Of a DNA stretch of 37,460 bases, positions 7,460-15,741 are shown piece after piece. The stretch comes from Haloferacaceae archaeon B1-Br10_E2g22 (GTDB lineage: Archaea > Halobacteriota > Halobacteria > Halobacteriales > Haloferacaceae). Under the pieces are notes generated by a model, which searched no databases, was not told where the DNA came from, and saw nothing but the letters and a program-made list of their open reading frames with translations. Each line of letters starts with the position of its first letter. Within the stretch, counting starts at the first letter, position 1. The stretch spans positions 1 to 37,460 of the forward strand of contig LKML01000011.1 in NCBI GenBank assembly GCA_001563795.1, given 5' to 3'. Position numbers and translations under genes: made by a program.

Positions 7460-9667
7460 CTACCCTACGGATGTCTGTATCGTAAACGTCACAATCGTCC
7501 CCTCGCCGTCGGATGAGTCGATCCAGATCTCTCCGTTGTGCCGATTGACGATTCGCTCACAGATCGCCATCCCAATTCCCGTACCGTCGCTGTCTGTGCC
7601 CTTGTCGAACAACCCAAAGATCTCGTCTTGTCGGTTCGCCGGTATCCCCGGACCGTCGTCACTGACTGTCACTTGACAGCCTTCGGGCGTTGATTCGGCA
7701 GTAATCTCGATGGAGACTCCGTGGCCGCCGTGGTCGATCGCGTTCGAAATCAAATTCTGAAACAGCTGGCCGAGTTGATCCTCGTCAGCCTCTATTGTCG
7801 GCAGTGTGCCAACTGATAGTCCGGCTTCAGCGTCGTCGAGGGCCAACTGTAGCGAGTTGGTTACCTGATCGACGACGGCATTCATCTCTGTGTTGTCGAA
7901 CTCTTTGCCGTCGGTCTCGACACGAGAGTACTCCAACAGGCCGTCGATCATCCCGCGCATCCGGTCGGCTCCGTCGACTGCGAACGCCATGTACTCCCGT
8001 GTTTCTTCCTCGAGGTGTTCTTCGAGTTCCATCTCCAGAAGCTCGACGTAGCTCGAGACCATCCGCAACGGCTCTTGGAGGTCATGGGACAGAATGTAGG
8101 CGAACTCCTGGAGTCGTTCGTTGGAGCGTTCGAGTTCAGCCTCTCGACGTTTGGGCTCGGTGATATCTTTTGAGATCACCGCCAGGCCGTTTTCGTCCGG
8201 ATACATGCGCAGCGAGGTCCAGTAGTCGGATGGTTCATAATAGTACTCACACGCAGTCGGCTGTTGGGTCTCCATGGCCTCTTGGAATGTTTCTTCGACA
8301 ACCGTTCCTTCGAGATTTGGGAAACACTGCCAAATGGACTCACCGATGACGTCCTCAGATGGGGCCTCGAAGCGGTCAGCGGCCACGTCGTTCCAGTAGG
8401 TAATGTTGTGGTCGGCATCGACTGCGTAGTAGGCATCCGAGATCCGGTCGGTGAGCCGCTTGTACTGCCGGTGTTTTTCGGCTCGATCCAGCGTACTTTC
8501 GATGTTCGCAGCCAGGATCTTGGCCAAGCTGAGATCGGTTTCGTCGAACGCATCGACCGTCTGCGAGGCAACAATGAGAACACCGTAGCTGCCGAACGGG
8601 ACGAACATCTCGCTGCGGAGTTCGGTCTCGGGGTTGTACACTGCCTCGGCTTCAGAAAGGTCACACTCGATTCTGGTTTCGCCCGCCTCGAATGCCTCCA
8701 AAGCAAGCCCCGAATCGAGGACTGGCGGCGAGCCGATCAGTTCGGTCGTCGCCTCGGAGACAGCAACCGGTATGAGCCCTGATTCGGTTTCGTCGTAGAA
8801 GTTCACGGCGTTGGCCGAAAATCCGAGGACGTCTTCGGCCGTCTGGGAGGCTATCTCGGCGACCTCCTGGGACGTTGTTGCCTGCATGAGTTGTTGTGTG
8901 GCAGTATGAAGCTCCGACAGACTCCCTTCGCGTTGTTTTCTATCAGTGATATCCTCCTGGAAGCCGACCCAGTTAGTAACCGTCTCCGAGTCGTCGCGAA
9001 GTGGCGCAAGCGAGACGTTGTTCCAGAACATCGTCCCGTCTTTCCGGTAGTTTCTGATTTCGACCCGCGTTGAGTCTTCGGTGTCGATTGCGGTTCGAAA
9101 CTTCTCGATGGCGCTTTCGGCCGTCTCGAGGCCCTGTAGCTCTCGATGGTTCCAGCCGTCGACCTCGAGTGGTGAGTAGCCAATGAGGTCGGTGAACGCT
9201 TTGTTGGCATAAACGAGTGGATTGTCTGGTTGGGTTGGGTCGGTCAGTGTGATGCCTACCGGGGCTTGCTCGATAGCCTGATTTTTGACTGCGAGTTCCT
9301 GTTCGTGCTGCTTGTGCTCGGAGATATCCTGAATTTCTGCGATAACGTACTCGCTGCTGTCGAGTTCGGTTACTGCGAGTCGAACTCGCACCCAGCGGCG
9401 CTCACCATCGGCTCGCTTGATTCGCCACTCGAACTGCTGTGGCTCGCTGGTGGCCGCCCGCTCGAGACGAACTTCGGCGTTTGCCTGCGTGAACCCTTCG
9501 TCGGTCGCACTGTAATCGGCGACCGTCATCTCTCGGAGTTCGGACTCCGAGTAGCCGGAGAGTTCCTCGAGGCGACTATTGACGCCGACAACCGCACCCG
9601 TCTCCGGGTCATGGAGCGTAACACCGATGCCCAGATCATCGAAGACACCCAAAATAGTCCGTTTCAT
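7460..9667 (-). CDS. Multi-PAS/GAF sensor histidine kinase
   Basis: A 735-residue soluble kinase with no membrane segment, so it probably senses an intracellular cue. Domains in order: PAS 1 (about 5-115); PAS 2 (about 122-240), LOV-like in sequence but lacking the photoactive Cys; GAF (about 250-395), similar to haloarchaeal Bat-type GAFs; PAS 3 (about 405-515); HisKA with phospho-acceptor LSHDLQEPLR; and HATPase (about 620-733) with N box NLISNAIDHGG, DDGPGIP and GTGIGMAI. It is divergent from a single-domain receiver and a receiver-kinase hybrid, which are plausible partners. A 12-base palindrome sits just upstream of the start. The ligand is unknown. Confidence 0.92.
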   Translation of the reverse strand: MKRTILGVFDDLGIGVTLHDPETGAVVGVNSRLEELSGYSESELREMTVADYSATDEGFTQANAEVRLERAATSEPQQFEWRIKRADGERRWVRVRLAVTELDSSEYVIAEIQDISEHKQHEQELAVKNQAIEQAPVGITLTDPTQPDNPLVYANKAFTDLIGYSPLEVDGWNHRELQGLETAESAIEKFRTAIDTEDSTRVEIRNYRKDGTMFWNNVSLAPLRDDSETVTNWVGFQEDITDRKQREGSLSELHTATQQLMQATTSQEVAEIASQTAEDVLGFSANAVNFYDETESGLIPVAVSEATTELIGSPPVLDSGLALEAFEAGETRIECDLSEAEAVYNPETELRSEMFVPFGSYGVLIVASQTVDAFDETDLSLAKILAANIESTLDRAEKHRQYKRLTDRISDAYYAVDADHNITYWNDVAADRFEAPSEDVIGESIWQCFPNLEGTVVEETFQEAMETQQPTACEYYYEPSDYWTSLRMYPDENGLAVISKDITEPKRREAELERSNERLQEFAYILSHDLQEPLRMVSSYVELLEMELEEHLEEETREYMAFAVDGADRMRGMIDGLLEYSRVETDGKEFDNTEMNAVVDQVTNSLQLALDDAEAGLSVGTLPTIEADEDQLGQLFQNLISNAIDHGGHGVSIEITAESTPEGCQVTVSDDGPGIPANRQDEIFGLFDKGTDSDGTGIGMAICERIVNRHNGEIWIDSSDGEGTIVTFTIQTSVG

Positions 9668-9670
9668 GAA

Positions 9671-9682
9671 TAGACCGGTCTA
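9671..9682. promoter_or_regulatory. Perfect 12-base palindrome at the kinase start
   Basis: TAGACCGGTCTA ends four bases before the kinase ATG on the minus strand, overlapping the predicted transcription start. A factor bound here would block initiation, so it is a candidate operator. Confidence 0.35.
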
Positions 9683-9692
9683 ATCGAACACG

Positions 9693-9701
9693 AAATATAA
9701 A
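9693..9701 (-). promoter_or_regulatory. TATA box of the PAS/GAF kinase gene
   Basis: TTTATATTT on the minus strand lies about 30 bases before ATG 9667. This strong TATA box predicts a leader of only a few bases. Confidence 0.55.
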
Positions 9702-9844
9702 CTGTCGGTCGGTACAGAACGGCTCACCGACGGGCGGACAGGAAATAACACGCCAATACGAATGGCTAAACCGGATGAACCCGTATTGTAAACAATGACG
9801 ATTCTATCTCACGCTCGGTATCGACAGATCAATACGAGGACAGG

Positions 9845-10285
9845 ATGAGCACACCCGACAAAACAGTTGAGATACTGCTTGCCGAAGACAATCCTGGCGA
9901 CGTTATGTTAACAAAAAAGGCACTCGAACAGGGAAAACTCGTCAACAATCTTCATGTCGTCACCGATGGGGTCGAAGCACTCGAGTTTCTCCGACAAGCC
10001 GGTGAGTACGCCGACAAGCCTCGGCCGGATCTCGTCTTGTTGGATCTCAACATGCCTCGAAAAGACGGCCAGGACGTTCTCAAAGAACTCCAAGAGGACA
10101 CGGATCTGTGCCGCATTCCAGTTGTCGTGTTGACTAGTTCGGAATCACAAGAGGATATCGCCAAATCCTACGAACTGAACGCCAACGCCTACCTGACCAA
10201 ACCCGTTGATTTCGATGGTTTCATCGATATCGTCAATCGGATGGAGAACTTTTGGTTTAAGGTCGTGAAACTCCCGGAGAAATAA
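9845..10285 (+). CDS. Single-domain response regulator (Rcp1-like receiver)
   Basis: A 146-residue receiver with no output domain. The acidic pair is E14-D15, the phospho-acceptor is D67 ([11 protein letters not shown]), followed by the VVLTSSE switch segment and the Lys of YLTKPVDF. The [12 protein letters not shown] motif and the overall length match Rcp1-type regulators that partner phytochrome or PAS kinases. It likely relays phosphate from the divergent PAS/GAF kinase. It ends one base before the next gene, a receiver-kinase hybrid, implying co-transcription. Confidence 0.92.
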   Translation: MSTPDKTVEILLAEDNPGDVMLTKKALEQGKLVNNLHVVTDGVEALEFLRQAGEYADKPRPDLVLLDLNMPRKDGQDVLKELQEDTDLCRIPVVVLTSSESQEDIAKSYELNANAYLTKPVDFDGFIDIVNRMENFWFKVVKLPEK

Positions 10286-10286
10286 G

Positions 10287-11336
10287 ATGTCGTTCGATGC
10301 AGACGGTGGGCTGTGTATTCTGCTTGTCGAAGACAATCCCGGTGATGCAAAACTGTTCGACCATCACTTGCGCAGTTCTGGAAGTGGATCGTTTCCCCCC
10401 GCGAGTGTGACTCACGTCGAATCGCTCACTGAGGCAGCCGAACGTCTCATGACCGACACCTACGACATTGTGTTGCTTGATCTCGGCTTGCCCGACAGCA
10501 GCGGGCTCTCAACGCTTGATCGGTACAACGACATGATCGCCGAGGCCGATCGACACGATCCTGTCCCCGTCATTGTGCTGACCGGGCTCAGAGACGACAC
10601 TGTCGCAGTCGAAGCCATCGAGCGGGGTGCCCAGGATTATCTGGTCAAAGACAATGTGGATGAAAACATTCTCAATCGGACGATCCGGTATGCACTCGAA
10701 CGGCACGCCCAACAGCAGGAACTCCGCCGGCAGAACGAACGCCTCGAGCGGTTTGCCAGCGTTGTCAGCCACGATCTACGGAATCCGTTGAGTGTCGCCA
10801 AAGGCCGCCTCGAGATGGTCACCGACGACCATGCAGCAGTAATCGAGCGTAACCTCGAGCGCATGGAGTCGATTATCGATGACGTACTCACACTGGCCCG
10901 TGAGGGCCGGTCAGTTGAAGAAACCGAGCCCGTTGATCTCGCAGTGCTCATCAACAACTGCTGGGAGAACGTCGAGACGGCCTCGGCAACACTTTTGACA
11001 CCTATTGACCGCCCAATTATCGCCGACCGGAGTCGATGCCGACAACTGCTCGAAAACCTGATTCGAAATAGCGTCGAACACGGCGGCGAAAGCACCCAAA
11101 TCACGCTCGGAGCACTCGAGACGGGCTTTTATTTCGAGGACGACGGGGAGGGTATTCCCGAAGACATGCGAGAAGACATCTTCGAGGCTGGCTATACGAC
11201 AAACAGAGACGGAACCGGTTTTGGACTAAATATTGTCCAAGAGATTGCCGAAGCCCACGGGTGGGATTTGCAGGCAACAGCAGGCACTGACGGTGGCGCG
11301 CGCTTCGAGTTTACCGGTGTAACGTTCGCCGAGTAA
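10287..11336 (+). CDS. Receiver-histidine kinase hybrid
   Basis: A 349-residue protein with an N-terminal receiver (about 8-130, phospho-acceptor D65 in LLDLGLPDSSG). A coiled linker (about 138-155) leads to HisKA with H162 (VVSHDLRNPLSVAKG), and a HATPase domain (about 240-345) has NLIRNSVEHGG, EDDGEGIP and GTGFGLNIV. With the receiver in front, kinase activity is probably gated by phosphorylation from another kinase. It starts one base after the preceding receiver gene. With the divergent PAS/GAF kinase this gives a three-gene module with two kinases, two receivers and no DNA-binding output. Confidence 0.92.
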   Translation: MSFDADGGLCILLVEDNPGDAKLFDHHLRSSGSGSFPPASVTHVESLTEAAERLMTDTYDIVLLDLGLPDSSGLSTLDRYNDMIAEADRHDPVPVIVLTGLRDDTVAVEAIERGAQDYLVKDNVDENILNRTIRYALERHAQQQELRRQNERLERFASVVSHDLRNPLSVAKGRLEMVTDDHAAVIERNLERMESIIDDVLTLAREGRSVEETEPVDLAVLINNCWENVETASATLLTPIDRPIIADRSRCRQLLENLIRNSVEHGGESTQITLGALETGFYFEDDGEGIPEDMREDIFEAGYTTNRDGTGFGLNIVQEIAEAHGWDLQATAGTDGGARFEFTGVTFAE

Positions 11337-11364
11337 TTACTCGGCCAGCACAGCCGCTTGCAGT

Positions 11365-11371
11365 AAAAAAA
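11365..11371 (-). terminator. T-run terminator of the cold shock gene
   Basis: Seven consecutive T on the minus strand, about 45 bases beyond the cspA stop. This is the typical intrinsic signal for archaeal RNA polymerase. The convergent hybrid kinase gene ends at 11336, so it also bounds that transcript. Confidence 0.5.
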
Positions 11372-11413
11372 TAACGCAAAATATAGTTGTCTGTGATTGT
11401 TTGGAGACCGGAC

Positions 11414-11608
11414 TTACAGACGGGTCAGGTTACTCGCGCGTGGGCCTTTCGGAGACTGCTCGATGTCGAACTCGACATCTTGACCCTCTTGTAGATCCTC
11501 ACCGCCGACATCTTCCATGTGGAAAAAGACATCGTCGTCAGCATCTTCCGTGTCGATAAAACCGTAGCCGCCAGTGTCGTTGAAGAAATCAACCGTTCCG
11601 TTTGCCAT
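11414..11608 (-). CDS. cspA: Cold shock protein (CspA family)
   Basis: A 64-residue single cold-shock domain, a five-stranded OB fold that binds single-stranded RNA or DNA and acts as an RNA chaperone. RNP1-type GGYGFID and RNP2-type VFFHMED are visible, as is the end KGPRASNLTRL, where CSPs usually read GPxAxNV. The frame extends 28 codons further upstream, but that part lacks CSP similarity. ATG 11608 gives the canonical length. A TATA-like TTTTATCC at about 11633-11640 would give a leader of only a few bases. Confidence 0.95.
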   Translation of the reverse strand: MANGTVDFFNDTGGYGFIDTEDADDDVFFHMEDVGGEDLQEGQDVEFDIEQSPKGPRASNLTRL

Positions 11609-11715
11609 TGCCTTTGTGTACACCGCCCCCTGATGGATAAAACTTGTGCGAGGAGAGATACCACGACCCTCGTTGAGAGGGTGACTCCTCAAACAAAACG
11701 GCTACACGCTGAAAC

Positions 11716-12987
11716 TCACAGGTCATCGAATACAGCAGTGACGTGTGCACGCGGTGACTCATGAAACACCGTCTGGAGGTCGCCGTCGCCGACGAGCGAC
11801 GACTCGAGTTGTTCTTCGGCCGGCGGCCCGGCTGGATACAGTCCCGAAAACCGCACTTCGACACTCGCAAGCCGTTCGGAATCGACCGTTGCTGACAGCG
11901 TACAGCAGCTACTTGATCCCGACTCGAAGACAGACTCGAGGTCGTCCGAGCGGGTTTCCGAAACGGGCGTCTCTGCGAGCAGGGGTTTTTGATCCGACAA
12001 CTCCCAGCCGCAGATGCTCAACGCGCCACTACCGGTTGTCTCGAAGAGCCACTGGCCGTCGGTATCGTCAACGATCCGGTTGAGAGTACTAATATATCCA
12101 CTCAGAACGTGGGCGAGAACACGTTCACCATCCACACTGCGAGAGGAGTCTTCGGTCGGGACAAAAAACCGCGAGTTAGTGAGTCCGAACGCCAAACCGG
12201 CTTTGTCGGTTTGGCCTTCGTAAATCGAGATGCCGCGTTGGGAATCGACCTGTTGGAACTGCTCGCCGAACTGTTCGAGGATCGCAGTGCGGTCGAACGA
12301 TCCTTCGAAGACGAGCAGACCGTCAGTGAGCGTGACCGCCTCGAGTTCGATCCCGAGGTCAGCGGCCGAGAGTGGATCCGGCTCCGATTCGGGTGGGTCG
12401 TCACCATTGGTGCGTTCGTTGGATGTGTTGGGTGGCTGGTCGTCGGCCACTGTTTCGTTGCCATCGCCTCCGTCTGTCACTGTCTCGTTACTGCGTGTCG
12501 TATCGCTGTCTGTGTCGATTGTTTCGTTGCCTGATGGGTCGGTTATCGATTCGTTTGCGGGGTGAATCGGCTCGGTCGGTGTTTCAACAAGTGACTCGAG
12601 GCTCTGTTGACTACTCGCAGTTGCGGCGGTGTTGACCGCTTTTCGGAGGGCGGCCGCAAACGGATAACTCGAGAGTGATTCGACCGCGGCTGTGATTTGC
12701 TCGACCGCCGACAGCGGAAGGCTGAAAAGCGGCTGTGTCGAATCAACTCGGTCGTCCGATACTGCCTGTTGAATCGCTGGCCACCGCGAAAGCTCTAGAT
12801 GATACGACACGACACCGCCGCCGCTGTGGCTCGTAACCGGTGGCCAACTGCTGTAGGCCGGCTGGCCGTACCGGGGGGCACCATCCTCGGAGTCGGTCTC
12901 TGTTGGTTCGGTCTCGGCTTCCAGACAGCCGGCCACCGAAAGGCTGCCAGCAACCCCAGCAGTCCGCAACAGTGTCCGTCGGTTCAT
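11716..12987 (-). CDS. Tat-exported lipoprotein of unknown function
   Basis: A 423-residue secreted protein. The start MNRRTLLRTAGVAG is a twin-arginine signal, and the lipobox SVAGC has the lipidated Cys at 21, so it should be anchored on the outer face of the membrane. A Ser/Thr/Asn/Asp-rich stretch in the middle contains five N-x-S/T sequons and looks like a glycosylated linker between two folded halves. I recognise no catalytic motif. The frame runs further upstream across the divergent GNAT gene. I chose ATG 12987 because it begins the signal peptide, and a weak TATA-like ATACTT lies 30 bases before it. Confidence 0.82.
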   Translation of the reverse strand: MNRRTLLRTAGVAGSLSVAGCLEAETEPTETDSEDGAPRYGQPAYSSWPPVTSHSGGGVVSYHLELSRWPAIQQAVSDDRVDSTQPLFSLPLSAVEQITAAVESLSSYPFAAALRKAVNTAATASSQQSLESLVETPTEPIHPANESITDPSGNETIDTDSDTTRSNETVTDGGDGNETVADDQPPNTSNERTNGDDPPESEPDPLSAADLGIELEAVTLTDGLLVFEGSFDRTAILEQFGEQFQQVDSQRGISIYEGQTDKAGLAFGLTNSRFFVPTEDSSRSVDGERVLAHVLSGYISTLNRIVDDTDGQWLFETTGSGALSICGWELSDQKPLLAETPVSETRSDDLESVFESGSSSCCTLSATVDSERLASVEVRFSGLYPAGPPAEEQLESSLVGDGDLQTVFHESPRAHVTAVFDDL

Positions 12988-13054
12988 ACCCGACGCTATC
13001 GCTCCAGCTACAAGTATCATCTTTTTTGACCGCTGAGGGCTGCGGCCGAGGATG

Positions 13055-13060
13055 TTTATA
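13055..13060 (+). promoter_or_regulatory. TATA box that decides the GNAT start
   Basis: TTTATA is centred about 26 bases before ATG 13084. The earlier in-frame ATG at 13060 overlaps this box and so cannot be the start of the mRNA made from it. Confidence 0.6.
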
Positions 13061-13083
13061 TGTCGGCGTCCGTAGGTTTCAGC

Positions 13084-13653
13084 ATGTACGTCCGTGATGC
13101 GAAAAACCGGGATGAGGCCTGGCTGCTCGAGCAGATCGACGCCCTGGGGCTTGATGCCGAAGCCTTCCGGTCGCGCGACTACGTGTTGGCAGTCGACGAA
13201 GACTCCAATCGGCGCGTCGGATTCGGACGGCATCGCATCCACTCCGGAGCAGCCGACATCTGTGAGCTTACTGGCATCGGTGTCCTCGAGGCCTGGCGCA
13301 GACAGGGTGTCGGCGCTCACGTACTCGAACGGCTTGTTGCAGAAGCCGGCGACGACGGATTTGAGACGGTGTATGTGCTGACAGATCAACCCGAGTATCT
13401 CACCCAGTTCGGCTTCGAGACGCTTTCGGAGTGTCCCAAAGGGCTTTCTGATCGGCTCGAGCGCAAACGCCAACAGCTCAACGACGGTGTCGTGCCGCTA
13501 GCAGTCGCTGTTGAAGACTTCGAGGTGCCGTCACGCTTGCGGGAGGCGTTCAAAACTGCCGACGCCGAAGACGACACGGCCGAACCTTCCGAATCGGCCG
13601 AAGACTTCGGAATCGATCCCGAGACAGCGACCTACAAGTACGACACCGGATAG
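13084..13653 (+). CDS. GNAT family N-acetyltransferase
   Basis: A 189-residue protein. The GNAT core spans about 1-130, with the acetyl-CoA pyrophosphate-binding loop RRQGVGAHVLERL following the strand ICELTGIGVL, and the terminal YLTQFGFE segment typical of the fold. The last 60 residues are acidic and probably flexible. It transfers an acetyl group to a small molecule or protein amine; the substrate is not predictable. The promoter spacing fixes ATG 13084. It is divergent from the lipoprotein gene and convergent with a small membrane protein gene three bases away. Confidence 0.88.
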   Translation: MYVRDAKNRDEAWLLEQIDALGLDAEAFRSRDYVLAVDEDSNRRVGFGRHRIHSGAADICELTGIGVLEAWRRQGVGAHVLERLVAEAGDDGFETVYVLTDQPEYLTQFGFETLSECPKGLSDRLERKRQQLNDGVVPLAVAVEDFEVPSRLREAFKTADAEDDTAEPSESAEDFGIDPETATYKYDTG

Positions 13654-13656
13654 CGG

Positions 13657-13944
13657 CTACTGGAGGCCTTCTCTTCCTTCCAGAAAGTCTGTGCTGAACA
13701 CGAGATACGTCAAGACCGTACAGAACAAAATCGGTGGCAACAGCGCAAACGCCCACAGCGGCTCGAGTCCCCAGCTCAGAATGAGCACAACATTTCCGAG
13801 CCCCAACAATAAAAACGGCAGCGAGTAGAGTGCGGCTCGCTTTCGTTTCCGACCAGAGTTGAGGATTTCTTCGTCGAGCACCTCCGCTCTGGGCGCACCG
13901 TCGACGCTGCTGGAGTCGTCGGACTCACTGGGGGGCGTCTCCAT
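13657..13944 (-). CDS. Small two-helix membrane protein, unknown function
   Basis: 95 residues. An acidic Ser/Asp-rich N-terminus (METPPSESDDSSS) leads to a basic patch GRKRKRAA, then two hydrophobic helices (about 43-61 and 66-85) and a short acidic tail. The basic patch before helix 1 suggests both termini are cytoplasmic. The frame extends 15 codons upstream, but ATG 13944 gives a cleaner halophilic N-terminus. It may be co-transcribed with the next minus-strand membrane gene (stop 13986). I do not recognise the family with certainty. Confidence 0.72.
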   Translation of the reverse strand: METPPSESDDSSSVDGAPRAEVLDEEILNSGRKRKRAALYSLPFLLLGLGNVVLILSWGLEPLWAFALLPPILFCTVLTYLVFSTDFLEGREGLQ

Positions 13945-13985
13945 ACCCACCGTTGGAGTCGTGGACTGAAAAACGATGCCACATC

Positions 13986-14264
13986 TCACTGTGCGTTGGT
14001 ATCAAACCTCGAGGCAACCGAGAGCAACCCGAACAGCCCAATCAGTGCAACGGCAACGACCACCATTCCGTACACCGTCATTGCCCCCGGCGTGATCGGA
14101 ACGGCAAACACACCGCCGACGGTGATCTTGGCTGTGGCCTCGCTGCTGTTGGCTCCGACAACAAACCCGAGTAGCCCACCGATTAGCACACCAATCCCAC
14201 CGACTGTGAGTAAGATTCGTCGTCCGAGCCCACTACCACCCGGCTGGGACTGTTCGTCAGCCAT
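13986..14264 (-). CDS. Small membrane protein (annotated in relatives as a 'cox cluster' protein)
   Basis: 92 residues with a hydrophilic N-terminus (MADEQSQPGG), a first membrane helix (about 19-40, LLTVGGIGVLIGGLLGFVVG), a short loop with AKITVGG, and a second helix (about 58-80, MVVVAVALIGLFGLL). From memory, proteins of this type in haloarchaea carry labels such as 'cox cluster protein'; I could not verify this. The ATG at 14264 is preferred to a frame 68 codons longer that overlaps cdd. It is divergent from cdd. Confidence 0.75.
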   Translation of the reverse strand: MADEQSQPGGSGLGRRILLTVGGIGVLIGGLLGFVVGANSSEATAKITVGGVFAVPITPGAMTVYGMVVVAVALIGLFGLLSVASRFDTNAQ

Positions 14265-14312
14265 ACTAGTGGTATGAACGCCGACCTGTAGAACGTTTCC
14301 GTTGGCCCTGGG

Positions 14313-14321
14313 ATTATATAC
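14313..14321 (+). promoter_or_regulatory. TATA box of the cdd-udp operon
   Basis: ATTATATAC is centred 27 bases before the cdd ATG at 14344. The same AT core read on the other strand lies about 50 bases before the divergent membrane gene at 14264, so it might serve both directions. Confidence 0.5.
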
Positions 14322-14343
14322 TCTCTCGAGGAAGGTATCGGAG

Positions 14344-14763
14344 ATGACTGTGCCACTTATCGAACAAGCCCGAAAGGCACTCGAGGCGGCCCACGTGCCG
14401 TACTCGGCGTATCCTGTCGGTGCGGCCCTCGAAACTGACTCCGGCGATGTTTTCGTTGGCTGTAACATCGAGAACGCGAACTACTCGAACAGTCTGCACG
14501 CCGAGGAAGTAGCACTCGCCGAAGCGGTCAAAACTGGTCAGACGACGTTCAGTCGCCTGGCTGTCTCATCGGCCCCTCGAGACGGGGTTACGCCCTGTGG
14601 AATGTGTCGCCAAACGCTCGCAGAGTTTGCCAGCGACGACCTCGAGATTATGTGTGATACGGGCGACAGCGTTAATCGCTACAGGCTCGGAGAGTTGCTG
14701 CCCGAGACCATCTCCGAAGAAACACTCCGGGAGGCCGGCCAGCGAGCAGAGGCCGACGAATGA
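14344..14763 (+). CDS. cdd: Cytidine deaminase
   Basis: Zinc hydrolase converting cytidine and deoxycytidine to uridine and deoxyuridine in pyrimidine salvage. The 139-residue length is typical of the homotetrameric type. The substrate segment is GCNIENANYSNS. The catalytic motif is HAEE (H52 ligand, E54 proton shuttle), and the other zinc ligands are C85 and C88 in PCGMCRQ. Its stop overlaps the start of the uridine phosphorylase gene (ATGA), so both steps from cytidine to uracil plus ribose-1-phosphate are coupled. ATG 14344 is supported by the TATA spacing. Confidence 0.95.
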   Translation: MTVPLIEQARKALEAAHVPYSAYPVGAALETDSGDVFVGCNIENANYSNSLHAEEVALAEAVKTGQTTFSRLAVSSAPRDGVTPCGMCRQTLAEFASDDLEIMCDTGDSVNRYRLGELLPETISEETLREAGQRAEADE

Positions 14764-15620
14764 CAGCCGACCACACAGACGCCGAAAGAGCCGACAGCTC
14801 CCAGCCCACAAGCGAAACCCCGAACGCAGACCGGCAGTACCACCTCGAGATAACACGCGAGGATGTCGCCGACAGCGTGCTGTTGCCGGGCAACCCCGGA
14901 CGAGTCGAGACAATCACCGGCCTCTGGGATGATGCAACGACAGTCGCCAGCCACCGTGAGTACCGTACGGCAACCGGCCAGTACGACGAGTGTGACATCT
15001 CGGTAACCTCAACAGGGATTGGTGGGCCCTCTGCGGCAATCGCCCTCGAGGAACTGGCTCGCGTCGGCTCGGAGACGTTCATCCGAGTTGGTTCGTGTGG
15101 CACAATCCACCCCGAAATCGAGGTCGGTGATCTCGTCATCAGTTCGGGAGCCGTCCGACAGGAGGGAACGAGCAAGGAGTATATTGACCCGGAGTACCCA
15201 GCTGTCGCCGACCATGAAGTTCTCAGCGCGCTGGTTGCCGCCGCAGAACGATTGGGATACGACTATCACGTCGGCGTGACAATGAGCGCCGACAGCTTCT
15301 ATGCAGGCCAAGCCAGAACGGGGTTTGATGGGTACGAAGCACCCCGAAGCGACGAACTCCTCGAGACACTGCGAAATGCGAACGTCGCAAACATCGAAAT
15401 GGAGGCCGCAACGATTCTGACGTTGGCGTCGATCTACGGGCTCCGGGCCGGTGCGGTGTGTGCAGTGTATGCCAACCGCCAGACTGGTGAGTTCCGCACA
15501 GACGGCGACAGCCGGGCGGCCGAAACCGCGAGCCTGGCGGTCGCCCTGCTTGCTCGGATGGATCAGATCAAGCGTGAAAAAGGCGTTAGCGTTTGGCACG
15601 CTGGATTATCGCTTGATTGA
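14760..15620 (+). CDS. udp: Uridine phosphorylase
   Basis: 286 residues of the PNP_UDP_1 nucleoside phosphorylase family; it cleaves uridine with phosphate to uracil and ribose-1-phosphate. Visible motifs are GNPGRVETI (phosphate loop), STGIGGPSAAIALEEL, RVGSCGTIHPE and NIEMEAATILTLA (ribose-binding Glu-Met-Glu). Q184 and R186 in YAGQART correspond to the Gln-x-Arg pair that reads uracil in E. coli Udp, which favours uridine over purine nucleosides. The N-terminal 25 residues are an acidic extension. It overlaps cdd by four bases, and that pairing supports the call. Confidence 0.93.
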   Translation: MTADHTDAERADSSQPTSETPNADRQYHLEITREDVADSVLLPGNPGRVETITGLWDDATTVASHREYRTATGQYDECDISVTSTGIGGPSAAIALEELARVGSETFIRVGSCGTIHPEIEVGDLVISSGAVRQEGTSKEYIDPEYPAVADHEVLSALVAAAERLGYDYHVGVTMSADSFYAGQARTGFDGYEAPRSDELLETLRNANVANIEMEAATILTLASIYGLRAGAVCAVYANRQTGEFRTDGDSRAAETASLAVALLARMDQIKREKGVSVWHAGLSLD

Positions 15621-15741
15621 TCGAAACCACCAGTAAACACGCTCAAAGACGCGAATTTCGCAGTATAGCTGTCTGTCGGCTTGCCTAGTGGTTGCCATGC
15701 GTTTCAAAGCCGATTTATCCGATGCCGTCCGAGAGTTACAT

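Noticed and set aside
12988-13473. 162-codon N-terminal extension of the lipoprotein frame
   Set aside because: It would be antisense to the GNAT core and would bury the Tat signal and lipobox in the middle of the protein.
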